This document shows positions 16,064 to 26,335 of a DNA stretch of 64,000 nt, in pieces. The DNA is from an uncultured Eubacteriales bacterium. GTDB taxonomy: Bacteria; Bacillota; Clostridia; Christensenellales; Aristaeellaceae. The notes below the pieces were generated by a model, which was not told the origin of the DNA, did not search any database, and worked only from the letters and a program-made list of their open reading frames with translations. The first letter of the stretch is position 1. Each line of letters begins with the position of its first letter. A program made the position numbers and the translations under genes. The stretch is taken from assembly GCA_902793325.1 (NCBI GenBank), contig CADBCY010000004.1:1-64000 (forward strand). Direction: 5' to 3'.

Positions 16064-17106
16064 GCGGCTTTCCTCCCGTACTTCCCGCTCACCCAGCCGA
16101 GCTTGTCCTTGTACACCACCGCAAGCCAGCCGTCCGGGGAGGTCTGGCCGGCGTACTTGAGCTTTGCGCCCTCGTGCACCACGCCGCGCGGGTCGCTGTC
16201 GCGGGTCGGGTCCTCGCGCACGTAGCAGTTGCCGCCGACGATTTCCACGTACTGCGCGCCCTCCACGGGCTTCGCGAGCGCGTCGAGGTCGCGGGTCAGC
16301 GCCAGCAGCGTGTCGCCGTCCAGCTTGCCCGTCGGCGTGAGGTCGTGCTGGGTCTGGAAGCGCCGCAGCGCCATCTCCGTCGCGTCGCCGAAGTCGCCGT
16401 CCGCGCCCCACTTGCCGCAATCGTAGCCGAGCCGGATGAGGTCGCTCTGCAGCTCCTTCACGTCCGCGCCGCGCATGCCGTTTTTCAGCGCGCGGCCGCC
16501 AAGCCCGTCCGAAGCGACATCGGGCGCGCCGCAGTCCGCGCCGACGATCGCGCCGTAATCCACGGAGCCGTAGCCGTCGATATAGGTGCTGGTCAGCCTG
16601 TAGGACTTCTTTTGCACGCCGCCGCCGTTCGTGACGAGCGCGGATGCCCCGGACGTGTTGCCCTCGATGGTATACACCATGGTCCTCGTGACCTTGCGGA
16701 CGATGCCGACGTGCCCGATGCGGCCCTTCGCCGCGCTGTAGAAGTAGATCACGTCGCCCCGCCTGGGCTTGCCGCCGCCGCGCCTGACGTACCGCCCGCG
16801 CTTCTTGAACGCATTGGAGCCGGTGGGCGTGTAGTTGGTGAACGCGTGCAGCAGCTTCTTCGCGCCGGCGATGCCGAACGCCTCGATAAAGCACCAGTCG
16901 ACAAACGCCTGGCACCACTGGGCGTCAATGCTGCCGACGCCCGTCCACTTCTTCAGGTCGCGGTTATACTTGGTATAATTCGCGCTGCCCGCGTTCGCGG
17001 TCTTTTTGTCGAGATCCTTGTTGCTCCTTTTTTCGAGATAGCCGACCTGTGCTTCGGCAATCCGAATGAGCCTGTCAATCGCTTCCCCGGGTTCCCTGAT
17101 CGTCAT
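16060..17106 (-). CDS. Modular endolysin (CHAP amidase/peptidase, peptidoglycan-binding, SH3)
   Basis: This 348-residue cell-wall hydrolase is encoded next to the holin. The N-terminal catalytic part (about 1-165) is a CHAP/NlpC-type domain: the nucleophile is in DAQWCQAFVDWCF (first Cys about 64), the His in GRIGHVGIV and the polar residue in EGNTSG. A peptidoglycan-binding helical domain follows (ALKNGMRGADVKELQSDL ... GDFGDATEMALRRFQ, about 205-265). The end is SH3-like (NCYVREDPTRDSDPRG ... DGWLAVVYKDKLGWVSGKY). There is no signal peptide, so export relies on the holin. RBS GGGAGGTG. The function is clear; the exact bond cleaved is not. Confidence 0.9.
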   Translation of the reverse strand: MTIREPGEAIDRLIRIAEAQVGYLEKRSNKDLDKKTANAGSANYTKYNRDLKKWTGVGSIDAQWCQAFVDWCFIEAFGIAGAKKLLHAFTNYTPTGSNAFKKRGRYVRRGGGKPRRGDVIYFYSAAKGRIGHVGIVRKVTRTMVYTIEGNTSGASALVTNGGGVQKKSYRLTSTYIDGYGSVDYGAIVGADCGAPDVASDGLGGRALKNGMRGADVKELQSDLIRLGYDCGKWGADGDFGDATEMALRRFQTQHDLTPTGKLDGDTLLALTRDLDALAKPVEGAQYVEIVGGNCYVREDPTRDSDPRGVVHEGAKLKYAGQTSPDGWLAVVYKDKLGWVSGKYGRKAA

Positions 17107-17180
17107 GGGTACTCACCTCCCGTTGTGTCGTCCCGCCGTACGGAACCGCCTCGTCCTGTCCGTCGCCGCTCCCCATCGAA

Positions 17181-18511
17181 TCACGGCAGATACTGGAGCC
17201 GCGTGCCGTTCGTATTCCTTCCGTTTTCCGGGTTCGTAACGTTCGTATAGAACAGCCCGCACCAACCGCTGTTGTTCCAGTATCCGCCCGTAATGCCGGC
17301 CCTGAAGCCGCTCGTCGCATAGCCGTTGTGATCCGTGCAATAGATTTCGTAGGAGGTTGCCCCGCCCGTCGCGTTCGGATACAGCGCCCATTCAAGACCG
17401 GGAGTCGTCGGAACATCCCAGCCCTTGATCACGCCTGCACCATCCGTATGTCCGTCGCTGACTTTGGTATAGTTTTCCGTTGTATCGCCGTAATTTGCAA
17501 TGACGTTTGTGACATAAGCGGCGGTGCCGTCCGTCGTAATGCCGTCCAGCAACATGCAGACGTTCGCCCACAAATCTTCGATGTATCGGTACTGGACGCC
17601 GACCCCGTAAGCGGTACGGCCCGTCATCGTGCCAGTATGGTAGTTCATGGAGTCGGACTCGCCCGTGTTCTGCTTGCTGCTGTGGTTGCCGCAGCCTTTA
17701 CCGATTTTCGTCTGGCTGTTCCAGTTGGCAAACTCCACGAGGTAGAGCATGCGGATCGTCCATATCATGGCGAAATCGATCATGCTGTACCCGTCGCCCA
17801 AAGCCCGGCAGCCGGCGCGGGCGATAGCGCGTTTAACGTCTGTGACGGGGATAACGCCAGATTTACTATTATAGTTTTCATCACAGAGGTATCGCCCGAC
17901 GTACACGTAGTCGCGCTCGCCCTTGCCGTCGCTGCGGTCCGCGTGTGCGGGAGACGTATGGAAGCCCGGCAGCGCCTCGTCGGAAATCTCCAGCGACAGC
18001 GCGCCTTCGGCGTCCGTCCAGCGGAACCAGTATTTCGGGATCTTCACCATCTCGTTCTCGCCGATGGTTTCCCGCGCCACGCCGCTCCACGGAAGGTGGC
18101 TGTCAAACGCGCTGCTTCCGGTCCCGCCGGATGTAGCCGGGCTCGGGCTGTGATACAACGCGGAAGTTCCGAATCGTGTCAGGGCTGTCGACGTAGATTT
18201 GTCCCAGCGCACGCCGTAGATGTTGGCGATTCTCCACGGTACGACAATGCTCCCGCAGTAATTTCCGACGCCGAATATCGTGAACGCATAGCTGCCGATG
18301 TTATTTTGTTGAGTGCAGCCGTAGGAGACCCAGTCTACGCCCTCGGTCAGCGTCACGCCGCCCAGGGTGACAGAGAGGACTACGGGATGCTTTGCGGTTC
18401 CGGTATAAGCGAACAGCGAAGCGTCGAGGGTCACGACGGCGTCGTCGATGGGCGTCCCGGAGGAACCACCGCCGCCGCCGCCGCGCTGTCCGCGCAGAAA
18501 CAATTCACCCA

Positions 18512-18512
<1 letters not shown>
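17181..18512 (-). CDS. Tail-tip/receptor-binding protein with C-type-lectin-like C-terminus
   Basis: The protein has 443 residues and starts at ATG 18512, behind GGAGGTG and overlapping the upstream stop (TAATG). It has a short Gly-rich linker near the N-terminus (RGGGGGGSSG), an Ig-like/BIG-type strand region, and then a large C-terminal domain rich in Trp, Asn and Gly. The C-terminus has GGYWNNSGWCGLFY and ends NGTRLQYLP. This is the pattern of formylglycine/C-type-lectin-fold display domains on phage tail tips, including targets of diversity-generating retroelements. Base composition differs sharply from its neighbours: 17461-17520 is 24/60 G+C. That suggests recent acquisition of the host-recognition module. 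No reverse transcriptase or template repeat is visible in the window. Confidence 0.75.
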
Positions 18513-19512
<1,000 letters not shown>

Positions 19513-19516
<4 letters not shown>

Positions 19517-19887
19517 GTGCGGATCACCTCGGACATCAGGCAGAAATTGCGGCGGTTTGCGGTGCTGGTGCGCTTGCCGCCCTCCAGCTTCGGCCAGACG
19601 GTGGCCCTGAGCCCCGCAGCCGACATCTTCTGGCACTCGGCGGAGTAGAACCCGACGGGCAGGTCGGCGGTATCCCCGTGGCTGAAGCAGATCACCGCGG
19701 AGCCGGGTTCGGACTCAATTTCGATCAACACCTCCGCGTCGTCGTCCGGCGTCTCCTTCACGCCGAAGATCAGATACTCGCCCTCGCCGAGCGTGTATTC
19801 GGCGCCGTCGCTGTCCTTCAGTGCGAAGGTGATCGCCGCGTCGTCGCCTCGGGTCAGATTGATGACATCGTTCTCGTAGTAGATCAA
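19513..19887 (-). CDS. Small phage baseplate/tail protein (BppU N-terminal-like), hypothetical
   Basis: This 124-residue protein starts at TTG 19887 after AGGAGGTG. It is rich in beta-strands ([67 protein letters not shown]). That resembles the N-terminal beta-sandwich of lactococcal-phage-type baseplate upper proteins, which joins fibres to the tail tip. Its place between two tail-fibre genes supports an attachment role. The family match is by fold pattern only. Confidence 0.6.
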
Positions 19888-19899
19888 GAGAACACCTCC

Positions 19900-21231
19900 T
19901 TATGAAGTACGCACCCACATGTACACGGCGATGAACGGCGGCAGGTTGTTGTGGGCCTGGCCGCCGCCCCGCGGCGTGGACTGGTAGGTGTGGCTGGCGC
20001 TGTAGCTGCTGGCGTTGTACACGCGGTTGTACTTGCTGCCCGACGCCACCGACACGCCGCCGGTATCGAAGCTGTGGTTGTGAGACGGCATCTCGTCGAT
20101 GGTCAGCGCGTGCGTGTACTCGCCGCCGGTGATCTGGGACGAAAATGTCCGGGACTGGCCGTTGACGTCCGTGCCCGTGCCCACGCCGACCAGCATGCGC
20201 CCCTGCCCGAACTGCTGCCACGTCCCGCCGAAGTAGGTGGACGGGTTCGTGCTGTAGATGCTCAGGTACACCGCGCCCACGGGGAAGATCTGCCGCACGC
20301 TTTGCGGGTAAAACGCCCCCTGTACGGTCAGGTTGCCGTCCGCCGCCAGGTTGCCGATCACCTCCGCGCTGCTGCCCAGCAGCGTGGCGCCGACCACCTG
20401 CACGTTCCCGTCGAACACGCTCCTGTAGCCGCTGCCGACTTCAAACTTCTTGTCCCCGGCTTCGCCGCTGGACCGCGCGCCCACGGCCACGCCATACTTT
20501 TCCACGCTGAAATACGCCCCGTCCGCCTTGGCCACCGCCGACAGGATGCCGCAAGTGACCTTGTCCGTCACCCGCAGCTTGAAGGTGTAATCGCTGCCGG
20601 CGCTGACCGTGCTGCGGTAGATGGCGTTGGCGGGCGTCTTGACGTTGCGCTCGTCGAGGCTGTAGGAAAGGCCGTTGGAGCCGGTTGTGATCGTGGACCA
20701 TGAACCGTTGTTGAAGTTGTATTCCAGCGTCGTGGCGTTCGAACCGCCGGTCATGGCCTGCGCGGAGGCGGCGATGGTCATCCAGATATACCCGCCGTCC
20801 GGGGCGGCGACGTAGCCGGAGCCGGACCTGTACTTGTACCGCGTCAGCGCAAACGTGCTGACGGTGGGCTCCGCATAGTCCAGCACCGTATAGGCCATCG
20901 TGACCGTGTAGTTTGCCCCGGCGAAGGTCCCCGTGCAGGTCACCGTATAGGCGCCGGCGCTTTTAACCAGGCCGGAGCCCGCTTCAAACGTACCGTTGAA
21001 CGTGGTCTGGCCGGCCGTTCGAAGGACGTTCATCCGGTAGATCGCCGTGCCGTCGCTGTTCCGGGTGACGGTGATGTCGATCCTGGAAGACTGGCCGCCG
21101 TTGTCGAAAGCCAGGTTCAGCGTAGGGCGGGAATAGCCCCGGATGTAGCCGCCGAACTGGGCCAGCAGCGACTGCGAATTGTCCGTGCACATCTGCGCGT
21201 CCGCCATGCTGTAAGTGGTAAAGCCTGCCAT
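19900..21231 (-). CDS. Phage tail structural protein (DUF859-type) with collar-like C-terminus
   Basis: This 443-residue protein has an N-terminal beta-rich region of the DUF859 type (SLLAQFGGYIRGYSRPTLNLAFDNGG) and repeated strands typical of baseplate or fibre shafts. Its C-terminal domain contains FPVGAVYLSIYSTNPSTYFGGTW, GEYTHALTIDEMPSHNHSF and HNNLPPFIAVYMWVRT. This last part is the tail-collar/Gp10-like module with conserved His pairs that in related proteins coordinate metal in the trimer. It is probably a receptor-binding or baseplate fibre. ATG 21231 with RBS GGAGGTG; 13 bases separate it from the next gene. Confidence 0.8.
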   Translation of the reverse strand: MAGFTTYSMADAQMCTDNSQSLLAQFGGYIRGYSRPTLNLAFDNGGQSSRIDITVTRNSDGTAIYRMNVLRTAGQTTFNGTFEAGSGLVKSAGAYTVTCTGTFAGANYTVTMAYTVLDYAEPTVSTFALTRYKYRSGSGYVAAPDGGYIWMTIAASAQAMTGGSNATTLEYNFNNGSWSTITTGSNGLSYSLDERNVKTPANAIYRSTVSAGSDYTFKLRVTDKVTCGILSAVAKADGAYFSVEKYGVAVGARSSGEAGDKKFEVGSGYRSVFDGNVQVVGATLLGSSAEVIGNLAADGNLTVQGAFYPQSVRQIFPVGAVYLSIYSTNPSTYFGGTWQQFGQGRMLVGVGTGTDVNGQSRTFSSQITGGEYTHALTIDEMPSHNHSFDTGGVSVASGSKYNRVYNASSYSASHTYQSTPRGGGQAHNNLPPFIAVYMWVRTS

Positions 21232-21246
21232 GTATAATCACCTCCG

Positions 21247-24060
21247 TCAAGCGCTGACCCAGGCCCAGCCGCCGCGCTCGGTCTTCACGGCCTTGATGTC
21301 GCCGATCTGGATGCCGTCCACCGTAAGGCCGTCCTGGCGAAACGCGCCCACGTGCCCGGCCACCTCGTCGTGGTCGATGTAGTAGCCGTCCGCGCCGGCC
21401 AGCGTACTCCATTTGCTGCCGTCCTTTCGGATGCGCAGGCCGTTGCCGGTGAAATCGAAGTAGCTGTTGTACTGCCCGGCGTTGGACAGCAGCAGCCGGA
21501 TGGCATCGTCCGCCTGCAGCAGCAGCTCGTTGCCCAGGGCCGATATGACGCTGGTGTACAGCGCCGGGATCTGCGCCGAGGCGATGGTGGCCTCCATGGC
21601 GGTGATCGCCCCGGCGGTCAGCGCGTCCGTCAGGATGGTGCCCAGGATGGCCTGGCTCGCCTTCACCGTGGTGCCGTTCAGGCTCTGGGCGTTCACGTTG
21701 CTGGCGATGATCTCGCGCCCCGCCGCCGTCTCCCCGGCGGTGATCTCCGCCTGCGTCACCGTCACGCGCTCCGTGCCGACGCTGCCGTCCGCGCCGATGT
21801 GGATGGCGTAGTAGTTGTCGTCGGAGCCCTTGACCACCAGGTTGCCGATCACGGCGTTCATCAGGTTCGCGCCGGTCACGGCCAGGCGCTCGATGAACAG
21901 CTCGCCCGCCAGCCCGTCGTGGATGATGGCCTCGTCCGCGCTGAGGTCCTTCACGTGGGCGTAGCCGATGTCGGCGATGGTGGAGGTCAGGCTGACGATC
22001 GTCGCGAGCTGCGTGGCCAGCGCGTCGGCGCTGACCGTCCCCGCCCGCACGCTGCCCGCCGCCAGCGCCATTACGTGCGCGAAGGCGGCGTAGAGCGTAT
22101 TGGTGGCGATATCGGCGCTGGTCAACTGCTGGATCGTCGCCGTCACGGCCGCGACGGCCTGCGCGTTCACCGCGCCCGCCGCCAGCTTGTCGGTCGTCAC
22201 CGCGCCCGCGTCCAGCTTGGCCGTAGTCACGGCCCCCGCCGCCAGCTTGTCGGTCGTCACCGCGCCCGCGTCCAGCTTCTCCGCCGTCACAGCCCCCGCG
22301 TCCAGCTTGGCCGTGGTGATCGCCCCCGCGTCCAGCTTCGCCGTGGTGATGGCGCCCGCCGCGATCTTGCCCGCCGTCACGACGTTCGCCTGCAGGGCGT
22401 CGGTATTGATGCTGCCCGCCTGCAGGTGGCCCTCCACGATGGCGTCCGCGCCGATCTGCGCCGTGCCGATGGTCCCCAGGGCGATCTTGCCGCCGCTGAT
22501 GCCGCCAGGCAACTGCCAGCTCGCGAAGGTGGCGGTGACGTCCCGCAGCGCGCCGAAGGACGCCTCCGACACCCGCTCCTCCCGCACCCGCCACTGGAAG
22601 CGGGTCAGGGCGACGTCCGCGCGGATGCCCAGCGGACCGTGGCGCACGTGTACGGTATCGTACAGAAACAGCGGCTCCAGGCCCCGGTACTGCCGGTACT
22701 CCTCGGTGTCGCCCAGCAGCACGAAATCCACGTCCATGCTCAGCTTCACGCCGTCGCAGCCCGCCTCGAACTGCGCCACCGCCTGCTCCGCCAGCCTGCG
22801 ACGGGCCACCGCGACGCTGACGCCGTTCTTCTGCCGCTTTTTGTCGTCCACCTTCGCGTCGGAGCACTTCACCACCGCGCAGCGCTCGGTGGCGAACGGG
22901 CTGCCCGCCGCGCGGGTCACGTAGCTGCCGTCCCGCAGATCGCCGTTTTCGTCCGTCAGGAAGCGATAGCCCGCGGGCAGCCAGTCCGCGCAGGTGTTCC
23001 CGTCGGCGTCGTAGTTGTAGCCGTACCGCCCGTTCACCGCGTGGCCGTCCAGGTACAGGCTGCCGCCGTTCGCCGCCTCGCCCACCGGGCGGACGGCGGT
23101 GACGGCCCCGGAGCTGTCGGTATCCACCGAGAGGCCCGTCAGGTTCCTGCCGTACTCGATGCGCACACCCCGGTCCGCGCCGCAGCGGCGTAGCAGGTAG
23201 ATGTCGTAGTCGTCCACCGCCACCTCCGCGCCCCAGCGGGCGGCGACGCCCTCGTCCGGGTCGAGCAGGGCCTTCACGGCGTTCACGTCCACGGCGTCAA
23301 AGCCGATGTGGCTGTCGCCGATGTCCGTGTAGCCGTGGAAGTCGTGCTCCAGCGCGCCGTTGCCGAGCACGCCGTCGATGGCTGCCTGGCAGGTCAGGCT
23401 GCCCTGGCTGGAGAAGTGGCAGTTGTCGCCGAGCAGGTCGTAGGCCAGGCGCAGCGCCTTCACGGCGATCCGGTCGGCCCGGCCCGCGCCGGCCTCCGGC
23501 TTCACCTCGCAGATGCGGAACAACTGCTGCCGCACGGCGTAGGACGCCTCCACGGCGTCCAGCCCCGAGGGCGAGGCGTCCACGGGCACGTCGGCGCTGC
23601 TCAGCGTCAGCCCCGCCTTCTCCATGTAGCCCGACGCCTTGCCTACCTTCACCTTGTACCGCCCGCCGCCGTCGCCGGGGGCCATGTCCCGCACCACGGT
23701 CACGCGCTGCCCGGCCTTCAGCAGCTTCTTCTTTTTATCCTTGTTCCCGGCGCTCGCCCTGCTGTACACGTACCGCTGTGCGCGCGTGGCGCCCGCGGAT
23801 ACGGTGTAGATGTCCACCGAGGAGACATAGGCCCCGTTCTCGATCTCCGGGCACAGCCGCACGGGCACCTCCGCCTTCAGGATGACCCCGTCCGCGAGCG
23901 CGCGCCACTTGCCGGCTTCGTCCACGGGATGGGTGAAGCTCAGCTCGCCGAACTCCCCCGCCTGCTGCTCGAACACCGCGTCCACGTCCATGAGCGCCCC
24001 CACCAGCCCGATGGTGGAGCAATCGGCGGCGTCCGTCGCGTATGCGTATATGTAGGCCAT
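21247..24060 (-). CDS. Phage tail-associated protein (Tal / minor structural protein)
   Basis: This protein of about 937 residues is encoded right after the distal tail protein, the usual place of the tail-tip hub (Tal, gp18/gp44-like). The first 500 residues contain an SH3-like stretch (TVSAGATRAQRYVYSRA ... YKVKVGKASGYMEKAGL) and the hub-type beta domains with SYAVRQQLFRICEV and DIYLLRRCGADRGVRIEYGRNL. The middle has six to seven near-identical decapeptides of the form LDAGAVTTDK/A, a repeat found in fibre shafts. The end is a beta-rich carboxyl domain. ATG 24060 is favoured (GGAGGT at good spacing) over ATG 24075. No peptidase motif was recognised. Confidence 0.8.
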   Translation of the reverse strand: MAYIYAYATDAADCSTIGLVGALMDVDAVFEQQAGEFGELSFTHPVDEAGKWRALADGVILKAEVPVRLCPEIENGAYVSSVDIYTVSAGATRAQRYVYSRASAGNKDKKKKLLKAGQRVTVVRDMAPGDGGGRYKVKVGKASGYMEKAGLTLSSADVPVDASPSGLDAVEASYAVRQQLFRICEVKPEAGAGRADRIAVKALRLAYDLLGDNCHFSSQGSLTCQAAIDGVLGNGALEHDFHGYTDIGDSHIGFDAVDVNAVKALLDPDEGVAARWGAEVAVDDYDIYLLRRCGADRGVRIEYGRNLTGLSVDTDSSGAVTAVRPVGEAANGGSLYLDGHAVNGRYGYNYDADGNTCADWLPAGYRFLTDENGDLRDGSYVTRAAGSPFATERCAVVKCSDAKVDDKKRQKNGVSVAVARRRLAEQAVAQFEAGCDGVKLSMDVDFVLLGDTEEYRQYRGLEPLFLYDTVHVRHGPLGIRADVALTRFQWRVREERVSEASFGALRDVTATFASWQLPGGISGGKIALGTIGTAQIGADAIVEGHLQAGSINTDALQANVVTAGKIAAGAITTAKLDAGAITTAKLDAGAVTAEKLDAGAVTTDKLAAGAVTTAKLDAGAVTTDKLAAGAVNAQAVAAVTATIQQLTSADIATNTLYAAFAHVMALAAGSVRAGTVSADALATQLATIVSLTSTIADIGYAHVKDLSADEAIIHDGLAGELFIERLAVTGANLMNAVIGNLVVKGSDDNYYAIHIGADGSVGTERVTVTQAEITAGETAAGREIIASNVNAQSLNGTTVKASQAILGTILTDALTAGAITAMEATIASAQIPALYTSVISALGNELLLQADDAIRLLLSNAGQYNSYFDFTGNGLRIRKDGSKWSTLAGADGYYIDHDEVAGHVGAFRQDGLTVDGIQIGDIKAVKTERGGWAWVSA
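22165..22360 (-). repeat. Coding tandem repeats in the tail hub gene
   Basis: Alternating 30-bp units, encoding decapeptides such as LDAGAVTTDK and LAAGAVTTAK, make near-identical 60-bp tandem repeats. They are in frame and coding; this is not a CRISPR array. Confidence 0.85.
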
Positions 24061-24065
24061 GTCCG

Positions 24066-24791
24066 CTACCTCCACCGCCAGCGGGGCTGGATGCTGACGC
24101 GCGTCGCGCCGCCCGTCCAGCTCACCGCGTTCGATTCACCGCCGGGCTGCAGCTCGGGCCACCCGTCGTCCCCGCCGCCCAGCAGGGTGATCTTCGGGCT
24201 CTGGTTCGCGCCGTCCTTCAGACCCATCATCAATTCACAGTCCACCGTGATGGCGTCCGCCACATCCGTCAGCAGCACCGTGCAGTCGTTCACCATCAGC
24301 GTGATCTCCCCGCTGCCGTACACAGTAATCGCCGGTCGCGCCGCCGCGGTGCCCTGCCCGGGAAAGACGCCCGGCGCCGCGAGCTCCACCGCCGCCTCGT
24401 CCAGCAGGTACTGGAAGGGCTGGCAGTCGAAGGTCACCTCGACCGTCCAACTGCCCGGGCCGAAGTCGTCCCGCCGGAATTCCACCTCGCGCACGATCCG
24501 CGCCCGGTAATAGCGCGTCGGCCGGGAGCTCAGCACCAGCGGTCCCGCGCCGCTCAGCCACGCCGCGACGGACTCCCGGTCCGATCCGGCGTTCAGCTTC
24601 AGCTTCGCCTTCAGCTCCAGGCCCTCGCTGCCGCCGTCGGCCTGCCACAGCGCGCCGTCCCTGCCGGGCACGACCACCTTCGCGCCGCGCGCCGCTGCGG
24701 CGGGCGGCGCGGGCAGGCGCAGCACCCGCGCGCCGGCCGCGTCCGAGCGCACGCCCCTGAAGGACAGCCACAGATTCTCGTCTCTCGCCAT
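24066..24791 (-). CDS. Phage distal tail protein (Dit-like)
   Basis: This 241-residue protein matches the siphovirus distal-tail/tail-tip family. The N-terminal half (about 1-130) contains LWLSFRGVRSDAAGARVL and ends in WTVEVTFDCQPFQYLLDEA, a conserved stretch of that family. The C-terminal half is a galectin-like beta-sandwich (ARPAITVYGSGEITLMVND, VDCELMMGLKDG). Dit hexamers cap the tail tube and hold Tal and the fibres. ATG 24791 (RBS AAGGAGG) is chosen over the in-frame TTG two codons earlier. Five bases separate it from Tal. Confidence 0.85.
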   Translation of the reverse strand: MARDENLWLSFRGVRSDAAGARVLRLPAPPAAAARGAKVVVPGRDGALWQADGGSEGLELKAKLKLNAGSDRESVAAWLSGAGPLVLSSRPTRYYRARIVREVEFRRDDFGPGSWTVEVTFDCQPFQYLLDEAAVELAAPGVFPGQGTAAARPAITVYGSGEITLMVNDCTVLLTDVADAITVDCELMMGLKDGANQSPKITLLGGGDDGWPELQPGGESNAVSWTGGATRVSIQPRWRWR

Positions 24792-24803
24792 GCTCAATCC
24801 TCC

Positions 24804-25691
24804 TTATATCGCGCCGTAGCGCACCGCGATGCGCCGCGGCCGCGCGTTCTGCGCCACGGCCTCCCGCTGGGCGTTGACCTCCGCCAGCGTCTTGCCGTCC
24901 AGCTGCAGCACCGCGGGCCGCGCGGCGTTGGCCGCCGCCAGGCGCTCGTAGTCCAGCTCCGCGCCGCGCGCCGGGTTCGCCGCCGCCGCGCTCTGCCGCG
25001 CCCGGACCGCCCCCGCCGGGGCCACGGTCACGATGCGCTCCACCGCCCGGTCCACCGCGGGACGCCGATTCATGACGCCCTTCACAAAGCCCCGGTCGAA
25101 GTCCTCGCCGAAGCCCATGGTCACCCTGGAGGGCGAGTGGATCTGCAGCTTCGCCCGGGCCGCGCTCAGGGCCGCCGCCGCCACGCCCGCCGCCGCGCTG
25201 ACGACCGCCGAGCGCCCCGCGGCGATGCCCGAGGCCAGTCCCGAGGAAAACCGCGCGCCCGCCGAAGCCGCCGAGCCCGCCATGGCGGAAAACGCCCGCG
25301 CCGCCGAAGCCGACACCGCCGAAGCCACGCCGGACGCCGACGTGCCGCCCAGGCGTATGCCCGAGGCCAGTCCCGCCGCCATGGCGCTGCCCGCGGCGCC
25401 GGCGGAAGCGGCCCCCGCCGAAAGCGCCTGAACCGCGCCCGCGGCCACGGACGCCGCCGCCGAAGCCGCCATGCCCGACGCGCCGGCGATGCCCTGCGCC
25501 ATCGCCCCGGGGATGGCCGCGCCCAGGGCGTTGAAGCTGAGCTGCGCGCCCGCCGCGCCCAGGGACGCCTGCCCCAGGGCGGCGGTCATCTGGCCCGCCG
25601 CCGCGCTCAGCTCGCCCGCGGCGCTCAAAAACCTGGTCACATCCAGCGTCGCTTCCGCGTAGATGGAACCCACGCTGCCTCCCGCTGCCAT
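24804..25691 (-). CDS. Unusually short tail tape-measure protein
   Basis: This 295-residue protein occupies the tape-measure position, between the tail chaperones and Dit. It is very Ala/Gly/Ser-rich (about residues 30-200), with repeated small-residue helices. It contains the motif KLQIHSPSRVTMGFGEDF, a form of the IHSPS motif found near the C-terminus of tape-measure proteins. Typical siphovirus tape measures are 600-2000 residues; this one would specify a very short tail. There is no lytic domain. ATG 25691 behind GAGGTG is preferred over GTG 25700. The reading frame is open, so the short length is not due to a visible frameshift. Confidence 0.8.
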   Translation of the reverse strand: MAAGGSVGSIYAEATLDVTRFLSAAGELSAAAGQMTAALGQASLGAAGAQLSFNALGAAIPGAMAQGIAGASGMAASAAASVAAGAVQALSAGAASAGAAGSAMAAGLASGIRLGGTSASGVASAVSASAARAFSAMAGSAASAGARFSSGLASGIAAGRSAVVSAAAGVAAAALSAARAKLQIHSPSRVTMGFGEDFDRGFVKGVMNRRPAVDRAVERIVTVAPAGAVRARQSAAAANPARGAELDYERLAAANAARPAVLQLDGKTLAEVNAQREAVAQNARPRRIAVRYGAI

Positions 25692-25715
25692 GCCTTTCAC
25701 CTCACAGTCGGTTGT

Positions 25716-26323
25716 TCACTCCTGCCCGCCGCGGGTGAGCGCCGCCCAAGCCCGCGCCTCCGCGCCGCCGCCCCCGCCCAGCGCCGCCCGCACCCTGTCG
25801 TAATTCTGACAGGTCAGGCTGTCCGGGCCGAGGGCGGCGTACAGCGCGCAGAACCGGCGCCAGCTCATGTCGCTGGCGAGCAGGTCGATGCCGTACGTTC
25901 GTTGGAAGTCAGCCTCAATGTACGGCCAGAGATAGATGGGGCTGACGATTCGTTTTTTTCCGCGCCCTCGCGGGTCTCCCGGACCCGAAGGTCGTCCTCG
26001 GTCTGAAAGCCCGGCTTCGCCGCTTCCGGCGCCTCGCCGCGCAGCCAGCCGAAGGCGATGATCTCCCAGAACCAGGAGGCCCGGAACTCGGGGTGTCCGG
26101 TGACGTAGGCGAAATCCTCCGCCGTCATGAGCTGCTCCAGCAGCCGGGCGTTCTCCTCGCCGGAGATCGGCTCGCCCTCGCGGAGCATCCGCTCCACCTT
26201 CATCACGTACCACCAGGGCAGCTCCGAGGGCACCCTGCACTCCCTGCCCAGGATGCGCAGCGCCATGCCGCGCGGCTCCCGCTCCGCGAGGAAGCGGTCA
26301 AAGTCCTTCACCGATGGGTTCAT
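25716..26323 (-). CDS. Tail assembly chaperone, long form made by -1 ribosomal frameshift (gpGT-like)
   Basis: Reading starts at 26323 and changes to the -1 frame at A AAA AAC (25958-25952). The fusion is about 202 residues: the chaperone body, then KKRIVSPIYLWPYIEADFQ and a C-terminal extension ending LTRGGQE. The extension has no start or ribosome-binding site of its own, which supports translation only by frameshifting. In lambda and many siphoviruses the equivalent GT fusion (T domain) recruits tail-tube subunits to the tape measure, and the shift frequency sets the G:GT ratio. Position before the tape-measure gene fits exactly. The YIEADFQxxYGID motif resembles the Gp15-type extension. 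Confidence 0.85.
25865..26323 (-). CDS. Tail assembly chaperone, short form (gpG-like)
   Basis: This is the zero-frame product, 152 residues, from ATG 26323 (RBS AGGAGG). It is mostly helical (VKDFDRFLAEREPRGMALRIL, YVMKVERMLREGEPISGEENARLLEQL), ending in a non-conserved tail after the slippery site (SSAPSISG to SPAT). Such chaperones bind the tape-measure protein during tail assembly and are absent from the mature particle. The gene lies between the tail-completion and tape-measure genes. Confidence 0.85.
   Translation of the reverse strand: MNPSVKDFDRFLAEREPRGMALRILGRECRVPSELPWWYVMKVERMLREGEPISGEENARLLEQLMTAEDFAYVTGHPEFRASWFWEIIAFGWLRGEAPEAAKPGFQTEDDLRVRETREGAEKNESSAPSISGRTLRLTSNERTASTCSPAT
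25952..25958 (-). promoter_or_regulatory. Programmed -1 frameshift slippery heptamer
   Basis: On the minus strand A AAA AAC is in the correct zero-frame phase (GAA AAA AAC) and the -1 frame stays open for about 80 codons to 25716. This heptamer is a classic -1 slippery sequence, placed where tail chaperone genes use it. Confidence 0.85.
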
Positions 26324-26335
26324 CGTCGCGCCTCC

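Noticed and set aside
17106..17180. Search for a template repeat or reverse transcriptase beside the lectin-like tail gene
   Set aside because: Only the endolysin leader is here; no RT-like frame was found on either strand nearby.
22165..22360. Regular 30/60-bp repeats that might suggest a CRISPR array
   Set aside because: The repeats are in frame inside the tail hub gene and encode conserved decapeptides; there are no unique spacers or cas genes.
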